Source: Nitrososphaerota archaeon
Lineage (GTDB): Archaea; Thermoproteota; Nitrososphaeria; Nitrososphaerales; Gagatemarchaeaceae
Length of the DNA stretch: 64,000 nt
Reading direction: 5' to 3'
Assembly (NCBI GenBank): GCA_027886905.1
Contig: JAPCJO010000004.1
Span: forward strand, 2,923 to 66,922
The position numbers and the translations under genes were made by a program. The notes beneath the pieces were generated by a model. It was not told where the DNA came from. It saw nothing but the letters and a program-made list of their open reading frames with translations, and did not search any database. Positions 39,107 through 48,086 of the stretch are shown here, one piece after another. Position 1 is the first letter of the stretch, and every line of letters begins with the position of its first letter.

Positions 39107-40219
39107 TTGGTCAAGCTGATGATCCCGGGGCCTACGCAGCCCGACCCTGAGGTCCTAAGGGCGCTCGCGGAGCCCGTACTCCCACACTACGGCGCGTCGT
39201 GGAAGTCGGTCTACGACGACACCACCTCCAAGCTCAGCAAGGTCTTCGGGACGAAGAGCGACGTACTCCTGATGCCCGTCCCCGGCCAGGTCGCTGTGGA
39301 GACCTCGGTCGTCAACCTCGTGGGCCGCGGAGGCACGGGTTTCGTCTGCGTCAACGGGGTCTTCTCCGGGATGATCCCTCAGATGATAAGGGCCGTCGGG
39401 GGCAAGGCGGTAGAGATAAGCTCGAAGCTCGGCTCGGGACCGACGGCTGAAGAAGTGGCGGCGATACTCGACGAGTCGGGCGGTAACGCCGCGGGGAAGG
39501 CGCTCTTCCTCGTGCACACCGAGACCTCGACCGGAGCGGCCACCCCTCCGGCCGAGATATTCAAGGTCTGCAGAAAGCGAGGCGTGCTTACCGTCCTCGA
39601 CGCGATCTCGACCTTCGGGGGGATGGAGGTGAAGATGGACGAATGGGGGGCTGACTATGTGATCGGCTACGCGAGCAAGGCCATAGGCGGGATCTTCGGG
39701 GCCCAGCCCGTCTCCATAGGGAAGGCCGCCTGGGAGGCAGCGAAGCTCAACAAGCCCCGAATCCACAGCCTGTTCCTAGACCTCAACACGTGGCGCGAAT
39801 CGATCGAGAAGGACAGCTCGTGGGGGCACCCGTATCCCTCCTCAATGCCGACATCGGTGATAGTCGCGCTCCGCAAGGCGGTGGACCTGGCCCTCGCCGA
39901 GGGGCTCCAGAACCGCTACGAGAGGCATGCCAAGGCCGCCTCCCAGACCAGGGAAGGCCTCACTTCGATGGGCCTTGACCTCTTCACGGACAAGAAGTTC
40001 CTCTCCAACACCGTGAGCGTGGCAAAGGTGCAGCCCGCGTGGTCGGCTTCGTTCAGAAGGAGGCTCCTGGAAAAGCACGACATCATGATAGCCGACGGGC
40101 TCGAGGGGCTGAGCGGCAAGATAATCAGGATAGGCCACATGGGAACGTCGGCCACGCCCAAGAGCATCTCCATGACCCTGGACGCCGTCAAGGAATCCCT
40201 GGCGAACGTAAGGGGCTAG
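39107..40219 (+). CDS. Class V PLP aminotransferase (alanine-glyoxylate / serine-pyruvate aminotransferase-like)
   Basis: MIPGPTQPDPEVLRAL, HTETSTGAATP, DAISTFGGMEVKMDEWGADYVIGYASKAIGG; TTG start. Confidence 0.9.
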   Translation: MVKLMIPGPTQPDPEVLRALAEPVLPHYGASWKSVYDDTTSKLSKVFGTKSDVLLMPVPGQVAVETSVVNLVGRGGTGFVCVNGVFSGMIPQMIRAVGGKAVEISSKLGSGPTAEEVAAILDESGGNAAGKALFLVHTETSTGAATPPAEIFKVCRKRGVLTVLDAISTFGGMEVKMDEWGADYVIGYASKAIGGIFGAQPVSIGKAAWEAAKLNKPRIHSLFLDLNTWRESIEKDSSWGHPYPSSMPTSVIVALRKAVDLALAEGLQNRYERHAKAASQTREGLTSMGLDLFTDKKFLSNTVSVAKVQPAWSASFRRRLLEKHDIMIADGLEGLSGKIIRIGHMGTSATPKSISMTLDAVKESLANVRG

Positions 40220-40226
40220 CTGCGTC

Positions 40227-41234
40227 TCACAGAGGCAGGTTCACGGCCTTGCCTTCTTGCATCGACTTGCGCGCGGCAGTCGCGACCTCGACCGCCGCCT
40301 TGCCGTCCTGCGCCGTCACCTTCGGCTCGGCGTCCTTGACGATGCAGTCGACGAAGGACTCCATCTCGAGCCTGTACGCCTCCTTGAACCTGTCAGCGTA
40401 CCAGGAGTAGCTCGCAATCGACTCATGCGACCCTTTCACGACCCGCATTCCGGTGGGAGCGTCGGGCCGCGTGAAGAGCACCCCCTTCGTGCCGAGGACC
40501 TCGACCCTCACGTCGTAACCGTAGCTGGACATCCTGCTCGCTTCGACCTGCGCCAAGACCCCGTTCGCCATGGAGAGGTTGGTCACCACGGTGTGCTGGT
40601 CAGGCTGCGAGCGAGGCGAGCCCTCGGCCTGGACCCTGCTGACCTCGCTCCCGCAGAGCCACCTCACGAGGTCGTAGTCGTGGCTCGACGTGTCGACGAA
40701 TATCCCGCCGCTGTTCTTGAGGTCGGGCCACTGCGCCTGGTTCGGCAAGGGGTCGCGGGTGTTGGACCTCACCAGGACGATGCTCCCAACCTCGCCTGAC
40801 TCGAGCGCCTCCTTGACCTTGACGTGGAGGGGGTCGAACCGCCTCTGATAGCCGACCTGGAACTTGCCGGGGGACTTTTGGCTGGACTTTAGCACCTGCT
40901 CCGCCTCGTGGAACGTCGTCGCGATCGGCTTCTCGCAGAAGATGTGCTTCCCCGCCTCGCACGCGAACTTCACGACCTGCGGCTTCAGGAGCGTCGGGGT
41001 CGCTATGACTATCGCCTGAACCTCGCGGTTCTCTACGAGCCTGAGGTAGTCGGTGAAGACGTTTGAGACGCCAAACTCGGCCGCAAGCTTCTTCGCGGAG
41101 TCTTCCACCACGTCTGCCACGGCCACGAGCCTCGCGTTCGGGATTCCTCGGGAGAGATTCGCCGCATGGATCCTGCCCATCTTGCCCGCGCCGATGACCC
41201 CGATGCCGACCGGATTCCCTCCCTGCGCCGCCAC
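40227..41234 (-). CDS. Gfo/Idh/MocA oxidoreductase (inositol 2-dehydrogenase-like)
   Basis: GVIGAGKMGRIHAANL, GKHIFCEKPIATTFHEAEQVL, VGYQRRFDPLH, GGIFVDTSSHDYDLVRWL. Confidence 0.92.
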   Translation of the reverse strand: MAAQGGNPVGIGVIGAGKMGRIHAANLSRGIPNARLVAVADVVEDSAKKLAAEFGVSNVFTDYLRLVENREVQAIVIATPTLLKPQVVKFACEAGKHIFCEKPIATTFHEAEQVLKSSQKSPGKFQVGYQRRFDPLHVKVKEALESGEVGSIVLVRSNTRDPLPNQAQWPDLKNSGGIFVDTSSHDYDLVRWLCGSEVSRVQAEGSPRSQPDQHTVVTNLSMANGVLAQVEASRMSSYGYDVRVEVLGTKGVLFTRPDAPTGMRVVKGSHESIASYSWYADRFKEAYRLEMESFVDCIVKDAEPKVTAQDGKAAVEVATAARKSMQEGKAVNLPL

Positions 41235-41345
41235 GACCGTGTCACCTCACGTTTCAGGGGTAAAAACGATTCCTCCTTACTCTCCATTCGTGATGGAGGG
41301 CTCCGAGGTCTGCCGCCGAACCCGAACCGCTTCGGCGCACGAGAA

Positions 41346-42191
41346 CTATGTGCGCGCGCGACGGGGGCTTTTCGCGGCGGGTCGGCTCGCGAGCTCCGAC
41401 GCCTTCCCCTTCGTCTCGCTGAAGAGGTCGAGCGCTTCCTTCTCGGTCGCCCCCTCGTGCACTATGGCGTTTATCGCCTTTATCACCGCCACCGGGTTGT
41501 CGTTCTGCCAGATGTTCCTCCCCATGTCGACGCCGACCGCTCCCTCCTGGATGGCCTTGTGGACGAGCTGGAAGACGTCGGCCTCGGTGTTCAGCTTCGG
41601 GCCTCCCGCGACGACAAGGGGGACCGGGCACCCGCCCACGACCCTCGAGAATCCCTCGCAGTAGTATGTCTTGACCATGTGGGCGCCCAGCTCCGCGGCG
41701 ATCCTGCACGCGAGCGAGAGGTATCTGTCGTCCCTCTTTTCGAGCTCCTTCCCAACCGCCGTGATGGCCATCACGGGCATGCCGTACTCCTCGCCCTCGT
41801 CGACCAACTTGCCGAGGTTGAGGAGGGTCTGCTTCTCGTTGGGAGCGCCGACGAATATCGAGATCGAGACGGCCGTGGCGTTGAGCCTCACCGCGTCTTT
41901 CATCGACGTTGTGATGCCCTCGTTGCTCAGGTCCTCCTGAAGGATGCTCGTCCCTCCGGAGACTCGAAGGAGTATCGGGACGTCCCACTCTGGGTCGACG
42001 GAGCTGCGGAGTATCCCACGGGTGACCGAGACGACGTCCGCATAGGGGACGAGGGGCGAGATGGTGTTCCTCGGGTTCTCGAGCCTTCGGGTCGGCCCCA
42101 TGAAGTAGCCGTGGTCGCACGCCAGCATCACCGAACGGCCCGTGGAGGGCCTTATCATTCGCGATATCCTGTTCTTCAGCCCATAGTCCAT
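41346..42191 (-). CDS. lsrF: DhnA/LsrF-type class I aldolase (3-hydroxy-5-phosphonooxypentane-2,4-dione thiolase-like)
   Basis: MLACDHGYFMGPTRRLENPRNTISPL, TRGILRSSVDP, LRVSGGTSIL, AVGKELEKRD, VKTYYCEGFSRVVGGCPVPLVVAGGPKL, GVDMGRNIWQNDNPVA. Confidence 0.82.
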   Translation of the reverse strand: MDYGLKNRISRMIRPSTGRSVMLACDHGYFMGPTRRLENPRNTISPLVPYADVVSVTRGILRSSVDPEWDVPILLRVSGGTSILQEDLSNEGITTSMKDAVRLNATAVSISIFVGAPNEKQTLLNLGKLVDEGEEYGMPVMAITAVGKELEKRDDRYLSLACRIAAELGAHMVKTYYCEGFSRVVGGCPVPLVVAGGPKLNTEADVFQLVHKAIQEGAVGVDMGRNIWQNDNPVAVIKAINAIVHEGATEKEALDLFSETKGKASELASRPAAKSPRRART

Positions 42192-42243
42192 GTGGATGTC
42201 TGCCTCCGTGGCCCGGTCAACGGATATTATCTTTTCCGTCTTG

Positions 42244-42648
42244 CTACCTGTCCCTTAGCCTTGCGAAGGCGAGGTTGGTGAGCTCATCCGCCTCCGAGTT
42301 CTTCTCGCGCGGGATCCACTCGAACCTGAGCTTCGGGAACTTCCTCGCGAGCTCCGTCGCATCGAGGTATTTCTCCCCGTAGTTCCCGCCCTTGAACCTC
42401 CACCTCCCCGCCATCTGGTTGACCAGCAGGGTGGAGTCAGAGAAGACCGTTATCTCTTCTTCACGGTGGGGTTCGAGGTGTTCCAGCGCCCTTACCAGAC
42501 AGAAATACTCCGCGTAGTTGTTGGTGACCTCTCGCCCAGCGAAGCCTGAGTCTGAATGGACGCGCTTGCGGTCCCTGTAGACCACGTAGCCGTATGTCCC
42601 GAGGCCGGGGTTCGGCTCGGCCCTGCCGTCCGTGAAGACCTCGATCAT
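42244..42648 (-). CDS. rnhA: Ribonuclease HI family protein
   Basis: VFTDGRAEPNPGLGTYGYV, NNYAEYFCLVRALEHL, VFSDSTLLVNQM, WIPREKNSEADELTNLAF (D-E-D-D pattern). Confidence 0.88.
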   Translation of the reverse strand: MIEVFTDGRAEPNPGLGTYGYVVYRDRKRVHSDSGFAGREVTNNYAEYFCLVRALEHLEPHREEEITVFSDSTLLVNQMAGRWRFKGGNYGEKYLDATELARKFPKLRFEWIPREKNSEADELTNLAFARLRDR

Positions 42649-42768
42649 CGATGTGACGGCCAGGGGCGACTAGATATGTGATTCCAGAGAAATGGGAAAT
42701 TTAGAATTGGGGGGAGGTTGCCTCACGTCGAGGTCCAACCTCGTCTTGGTGCGGAACGCTAGCTCCGC

Positions 42769-43119
42769 CTACTCGTCGGCCTCTTCCAGTTCTTCAGCGA
42801 TCTCAGCGACCTCAGCTGCGTTAGAGATTTCTGAGGTTCCTGAAGCGGGGGTCATCGCTGTGCTGGCCACGACCGTGCCCATCGCATACCGGTTCGAGAC
42901 CTGGGTGACCTTGATCTTTGCCGACTGGCCTTGCTTGCCTCCCGCCACGAAAATGACGAAGCCGTCAATCTTCGCGATGCCGTCGCCGCGCCTGCTGATG
43001 TCGGAGATAGTTACGTCGTATTCCTTCCCGACCTCGACTGGCTTGGGCTTGATGCTGCTGTCTCCGCTGCCGAATCCGCCGCGGCTAGCGAAGCCGCCTC
43101 CACGTTGTCCGAAACTCAT
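42769..43119 (-). CDS. TRAM domain RNA-binding protein
   Basis: VEVGKEYDVTISDISRRGDGIAKIDGFVIFVAGGKQGQSAKIKVTQV. Confidence 0.9.
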   Translation of the reverse strand: MSFGQRGGGFASRGGFGSGDSSIKPKPVEVGKEYDVTISDISRRGDGIAKIDGFVIFVAGGKQGQSAKIKVTQVSNRYAMGTVVASTAMTPASGTSEISNAAEVAEIAEELEEADE

Positions 43120-43301
43120 CCGTTATCACTTCCTACCGCAGTTCCCTTCGGTAGGGCAAGGCTTTCAAACCAAGTAAATAAATCTTGGCGCGTCGATTCT
43201 TCTCCGTCTCAAGACCGAGGCATCGTGGTCGTGCGAGTCCAGACGACGCCGGCCCAGATCGACGTGAGTCCTGGAGACCAGGCGTTCACGAAGGCCCTAA
43301 C

Positions 43302-45137
43302 TCAGATTCCCCAGACCGTGACGGCGCCGGCGGTCCCGGTGAATGGACCCCAGTTGATTTTGTAGCCGGCAGGCACGTATAGCGCCGTCAACGTCGAAAG
43401 TCCAGGTTGGACGGTGTTGCCAGCCCCGTCCTTGATGGTTATCGAATTGTCGTTGTTCGAGGAGTTCGCGGCGGAGATGAATATGTCAGAGTATATCACG
43501 ACGTAGTCCTTGCTGGCCACAGGGACGGCGGCCGCGCCGCCAAACCCGAGCACACCGGATGAGGCGGTCCCGAACGGGTTCGCGACTTGGTTGAGCGGAT
43601 TGAAGCCGGGACAGTCACGGATGACTATGTCGGAGTTCGTCCCACTCACCGTCAGGAACGGGGCCCCAAGACTCACCAGCTGGGCTGCGTCTACTCCCCT
43701 GACTCTCCAATGCGAGCCGCCCGTAATATTGAGGATAGCGAAGTAGTTGAGGGGCGACTGCCCGTAGATCGGGCTGTTGAGCCCCGTCATGAAGCCTCTC
43801 ATCGCGTCTATGTCGACATAGCTTGGCGCGAGCGTGACCCCTCCCCTGAGGCTGATGGCTCGACCCTCGTGGCCGCTCCCACCCAGATCCATGCAGATCA
43901 GGTTCTTGATTTGGAGGTTTTGAACGCCGTAGTCTTTGCCGCCCGCGTTGCCGATGCTGAAGTACCTGTCGTACCAGCTCACATGATTCACTATCGAGAC
44001 GCCGGTTGCACTCTGCAAGTAGATCCCGTAGTCGTTCTCTATCGTGCCGCACGAGTCGAAGCAGATACCCGTCCCGACACCCTGGACAAGGAAGCCCACG
44101 CCGATATTCGAGCCGACGCTGTTGCCCAGAAAGCCCTCGGACACGCAGTCAGTGAAGCGTGTCCCAATCTCCCCGCACGTCAGGAAGCCCGCGGGATTAT
44201 AGTTCTGTGTCGTAATCTTGGATGAGCAGGTGGCCGTGCACCCTATCCACCTGTTGCCCCTGTTTGGGTTTGAGTTGTGGTACGCAGTAGCTCCGACGGG
44301 GTACCCAGAGTCAGTGTAGAACCCGACAACCCCTGTCACCGTGGCCCTACAGTCGTACATGACGTTGTCATTTGCGCCCGCGCTCGCGCTCCCGGACGCG
44401 TTCCCTGCGTGGACGTGTAGACCGTAGGTCGCCATCCCGTAAAGGTTCAACCGTGAAAAAAGCCCACCCTGCGTCGCCACCGCCTTGACGCAAGTCCCAG
44501 ACGTCTCGTTGCTGTTGAACGACGCCAGGGTGGAGTTGAGATTGACTGAAAAGTCTGCAAGAACCAAGTCGGTCATCGGCACAGACACGGTCGCGTTGGT
44601 GTCCGTGGGGCTGGTGGCGCCGGGTGACGCAAATATTCCGTGATAGCTGCTCACGTTGCCTGTGAAGTTAAGGACGGTTGCGTCTCTGCCGGCTCCGAGC
44701 AGGTGGATGCCGTTGACGGCGATATAGATTCCCGTCGAGAAGTTGTACGTCCCCGCTTGAACGAATATCAGGCCGCCCTCCGGAAGGCAATTTATCGCCT
44801 CCTGTATCCCTGCTGTTGTGGTGCTGGCTCCAGAAGTCCCCGCGCCCAGAGAGGCGCCGTAGTCCGTTATCGCGGACGTGTCAACTATCAGACCGCCGAG
44901 TTCAGACCCTATTCCGGTGTCCTTGACGTAGTAGGAGCCGTTCGAGTCCGCGAAGACGATGCACGACGGTGTCATGATCTGATCCCACTGGTTCGTGACA
45001 GATGTGGCGGTTGGAGGCGGCGAACCGAGCACGCTCGGGCCGAGCCCTCCAGTCAACGCGGCTCCGGCGACGCCAGCCCCTCCGAGCAGCGCGGCTTTCT
45101 TCAGGAACTCGCGGCGCCTGTTGTCTGCCTCGCTCAT
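43302..45137 (-). CDS. Tat-exported right-handed beta-helix (pectate-lyase-like) protein
   Basis: RRREFLKKAALLGGAGVAGAALTGG Tat signal; IQEAINCLPEGGLIFVQAGTYNFSTGIYI; 611 aa. Confidence 0.82.
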   Translation of the reverse strand: MSEADNRRREFLKKAALLGGAGVAGAALTGGLGPSVLGSPPPTATSVTNQWDQIMTPSCIVFADSNGSYYVKDTGIGSELGGLIVDTSAITDYGASLGAGTSGASTTTAGIQEAINCLPEGGLIFVQAGTYNFSTGIYIAVNGIHLLGAGRDATVLNFTGNVSSYHGIFASPGATSPTDTNATVSVPMTDLVLADFSVNLNSTLASFNSNETSGTCVKAVATQGGLFSRLNLYGMATYGLHVHAGNASGSASAGANDNVMYDCRATVTGVVGFYTDSGYPVGATAYHNSNPNRGNRWIGCTATCSSKITTQNYNPAGFLTCGEIGTRFTDCVSEGFLGNSVGSNIGVGFLVQGVGTGICFDSCGTIENDYGIYLQSATGVSIVNHVSWYDRYFSIGNAGGKDYGVQNLQIKNLICMDLGGSGHEGRAISLRGGVTLAPSYVDIDAMRGFMTGLNSPIYGQSPLNYFAILNITGGSHWRVRGVDAAQLVSLGAPFLTVSGTNSDIVIRDCPGFNPLNQVANPFGTASSGVLGFGGAAAVPVASKDYVVIYSDIFISAANSSNNDNSITIKDGAGNTVQPGLSTLTALYVPAGYKINWGPFTGTAGAVTVWGI

Positions 45138-45379
45138 GCCTCAGCCGCCTTCCTCTCGGTCCTGTCCTTTGTCGCGCCTTTTCCAATCATGGCTGCGCCC
45201 GTAGTTGAGACGTGCTGCCTCATCAAGGTTATCGAACCAGCTTCTGGTTTTGACGATCGACGCGCAGCGAAGGGGTCTACGGTTTCTTGTGCAATCTTCG
45301 TTAGATAGACGCACGACATCCTCAGCACGGGTCTATCCGAACTCGAGGACTCCTTTTGGCTGCCATGGCAATGAATACC

Positions 45380-45388
45380 GATAAATAG
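45380..45388 (+). promoter_or_regulatory. Putative TATA box for XdhC gene
   Basis: GATAAATAG about 30 nt upstream of TTG 45414, consistent with near-leaderless start. Confidence 0.5.
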
Positions 45389-45413
45389 GGAAAAGGTCCA
45401 AAACCGGACGACC

Positions 45414-46292
45414 TTGAAACAGCACGACTTCACGCACTTCGTGGACCAGCTCGCGGAGAGGGGCGAGCCGTTCGCGGTGGCGACCGTCGTGCGCATACGC
45501 GGCTCATCGCTGGGGAAGCCGGGCTTCAAGGCCGTCGTCTCGAGGGAGGGCAGGATAATCTTCGGGACAATCGGAGGGGTGTGCCCAGAATCCGCGGTCG
45601 CCGCCATGTCCCAGGAGGCGATCAGGACGGGCAGGGCAAGGGTCGTCACGGTCCACCTCGAAGATGCGAGGTCGGCGGTCGACGGGACGCTCAGGAACGC
45701 CAGCCCAGACGAGGTTTATGTGGAGACGAACTGCGGGGGGACGATGGAGATCTACGTGGAGCCATACCTGCCCGCTGACCGTCTCATCCTGGTCGGGCAG
45801 GGAGGGAAGGACGACGTCGAGGACGGTCTCGTGAAGATGGGCAAGACCCTCGGCTTCGAGACCGTGGTCATAGACCACCTGCCGGTGTTGACCGAGGACC
45901 CGGACATGCTGATAACCGACCTTGACTACGACATCAGCGGCTTCAGGTTCTCCGAGTCTGACACCGTCATCGTCCTGACAAAGGGAGAACGGGACGTCCC
46001 GACCCTGGAAGCTCTCTCCAGGAAGAAGGTGAGGTTCGTCGGCTTGCTTGCTAGCCTCCAGAGGGTCACCGAGGACGTCGAGCAGCTCCGGAGCCGAGGA
46101 GTGCCCCCCTCGTTCCTCGAGTCTCTCCACTCTCCGGTCGGGGTAGACATAGGCGCAATCACTCCGGAGGAGGTGGTGGTGAGCATCATGGCCGACGTAA
46201 TCGCAACGAAGAGGGGCCGTCACGCCGCGCACGCCGTCTTCCTAGGCAAGGTGCTGGGGGGCCAGCGCGGCGGCACGACGCGGACCGAGTGA
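45414..46292 (+). CDS. XdhC/CoxI family molybdoenzyme maturation protein
   Basis: ATVVRIRGSSLGKPGFKAVVSREGRIIFGTIGGVCPESAV; DRLILVGQGG; GVDIGAITPEEVVVSIMADVIATKRGR. Confidence 0.9.
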   Translation: MKQHDFTHFVDQLAERGEPFAVATVVRIRGSSLGKPGFKAVVSREGRIIFGTIGGVCPESAVAAMSQEAIRTGRARVVTVHLEDARSAVDGTLRNASPDEVYVETNCGGTMEIYVEPYLPADRLILVGQGGKDDVEDGLVKMGKTLGFETVVIDHLPVLTEDPDMLITDLDYDISGFRFSESDTVIVLTKGERDVPTLEALSRKKVRFVGLLASLQRVTEDVEQLRSRGVPPSFLESLHSPVGVDIGAITPEEVVVSIMADVIATKRGRHAAHAVFLGKVLGGQRGGTTRTE

Positions 46293-46345
46293 CTCGCGGC
46301 GAAGAGTTTATTCGGGGACGCGCGTTTTGCCGAGGCGTTCGGCCC

Positions 46346-47257
46346 ATGCTTCCTCGAAGCTTCCAGTACTTCGCGCCGACGACCCTCGAGGAAGCTGTGT
46401 CCCTCCTCAAGGAGCACCGGGGGGACGTCAAGGTGCTCGCCGGTGGTATGAGCCTCATCCCGCTCATGAAGCTGCGACTCGCCTCTCCGGGATGCGTCGT
46501 CGACATCAACAGGGTCGAGGGGCTGGATCACGTCGAAGAGAGCGACGACGGCAAGGCGCTGCTCATCGGCTCGCTCACGACGCACCACGCGCTCGAGTCG
46601 TCCCCCCTCGTCAAGAGGAGGGTGCCGCTTCTCTCGGAGGCCGCGGGATTGATAGGCGACTCGCAGGTCCGGAATCTCGGCACCATAGGCGGGGCTCTGG
46701 CCCACTCGGACCCGAGCGGCGACTGGGGCGCGACGATCCTCGCGCTAAGGGGCGAGCTCACAGTCCTCGGGTCGGGGGGCGAGAGGAGCATCCCTATCGA
46801 CGATTTCCTGCTCGACACGTTCACGACTGCGCTCGACGAGGGCGAGCTCATCACCCGGGTCTCCGTCCCGATCCCACCTGACAGGGGGAGCGGCGGGGCG
46901 TACCTGAAGCTAGAAAGGAAGGCCGGGGACTTTGCGACCGCAGGCGTGGCCGTCCAGCTCGCACTGGCCGAGACGGACGAGGGGGACCGCTGCGAGTACG
47001 CGGGGATAGGCCTCACCGCCCTGGGACCGAAGAACCTCCGCGCGAGCAAGGCGGAAGCGCTCCTGGTCGGCAAGAGGATGACGAAGGATGCGATATCAGA
47101 GGCCGCCTCCGCCGCAGCGGAGGAGTGCGCACCGACAGACGACCCGCTCCGGGGTTCGGCGAAGTACAAGCGCGAGATGGCCGGGCTCTTCACGCGGAGG
47201 GCCCTAGAGCTCGCAGTCACCCGGGCCCGCAAGCAAGGGGGGCGCGTTCAAAGATGA
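46346..47257 (+). CDS. coxM: FAD-binding medium subunit of CO/xanthine dehydrogenase family
   Basis: [73 protein letters not shown]. Confidence 0.93.
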   Translation: MLPRSFQYFAPTTLEEAVSLLKEHRGDVKVLAGGMSLIPLMKLRLASPGCVVDINRVEGLDHVEESDDGKALLIGSLTTHHALESSPLVKRRVPLLSEAAGLIGDSQVRNLGTIGGALAHSDPSGDWGATILALRGELTVLGSGGERSIPIDDFLLDTFTTALDEGELITRVSVPIPPDRGSGGAYLKLERKAGDFATAGVAVQLALAETDEGDRCEYAGIGLTALGPKNLRASKAEALLVGKRMTKDAISEAASAAAEECAPTDDPLRGSAKYKREMAGLFTRRALELAVTRARKQGGRVQR

Positions 47258-47742
47258 CCGGCATCAGGGTCAGGGTCAACGGCAAGGAGAGCGAGAAGGA
47301 GGTCGAGCCGCGGCTGCTCCTCGTCCACTTCATCCGCGAAGTCTTGGGCTTGACGGGAACCCACGTGGGATGCGACACCACGAACTGCGGAGCCTGCACG
47401 ATTCTCCTTGAAGGCAAGTCCGTGAAGTCTTGCACGATGTTCGCGGTGCAGGCCGACGGGCGGGAGATCACCACCATCGAGGGGATGCAAAGGCCCGGCG
47501 GGGAGCTACACCCGATACAGAGGGCCTTCTGGGAGAACCACGGCCTCCAATGCGGCTACTGCACGCCCGGAATGGTGATGCAGGCCGCCTGGCTCCTCAG
47601 CGAGAACCCGGACCCTACCGAGCAGGAGATCAGGCTAGGGATATCGGGCAACCTGTGTAGGTGCACCGGCTACCAGAACATAGTAAAATCCATCCAAGAA
47701 GCGGCCAAGACTATGCGCACGGATGGGAAAGCCCGGCGTTGA
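47254..47742 (+). CDS. coxS: 2Fe-2S small subunit of CO/xanthine dehydrogenase family
   Basis: [61 protein letters not shown] overlap with coxM. Confidence 0.94.
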   Translation: MTGIRVRVNGKESEKEVEPRLLLVHFIREVLGLTGTHVGCDTTNCGACTILLEGKSVKSCTMFAVQADGREITTIEGMQRPGGELHPIQRAFWENHGLQCGYCTPGMVMQAAWLLSENPDPTEQEIRLGISGNLCRCTGYQNIVKSIQEAAKTMRTDGKARR

Positions 47743-47750
47743 GGCGATGC

Positions 47751-47942
47751 CTACTTTGTCAAGAGAGGAGGACGGGGAGTCTGTAGCCTGTGGGCCTTGC
47801 CGTGCCGATACATGTGGATGTAGCAGTATTTTGCACCGCAAACGTGGCAAGTGAAGAAGTACTCCTTCCCCAGAGCCTTTCCACAAAAACTGCAGCTTGC
47901 AGTCTTGGTCTGCCTGGACTCGGGGCGCATTTCGTTCGCCAA
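47751..47942 (-). CDS. 63-aa zinc-finger protein (AN1-like)
   Basis: TTG start; CSFCGKALGKEYFFTCHVCGAKYCYIHMYRHGKAH: C-x2-C-x11-C-x2-C-x4-C-x2-H-x3-H-x3-H. Confidence 0.78.
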   Translation of the reverse strand: MANEMRPESRQTKTASCSFCGKALGKEYFFTCHVCGAKYCYIHMYRHGKAHRLQTPRPPLLTK

Positions 47943-48016
47943 GCCTAATTCAGCAGATTTCAGTAAGGGCCACTAATTCTTAAGCATAGATATCGGAATA
48001 TTAAAATACCGAGGAT

Positions 48017-48030
48017 ATTATTGCAATAAT
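48017..48030. repeat. Perfect 14-bp palindrome ATTATTGCAATAAT in AT-rich intergenic DNA
   Basis: Direct reading; lies about 75 nt upstream of the AN1-like gene start. Confidence 0.8.
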
Positions 48031-48086
48031 TGCATATCTGCGTATTTTGGAGGATTTTTGGTTTGCAGGTTTGCACATATGAAAAT

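Noticed and set aside
41166-42281. 371-aa plus-strand ORF
   Set aside because: Antisense to the lsrF-like and Gfo/Idh genes, both with strong family motifs.
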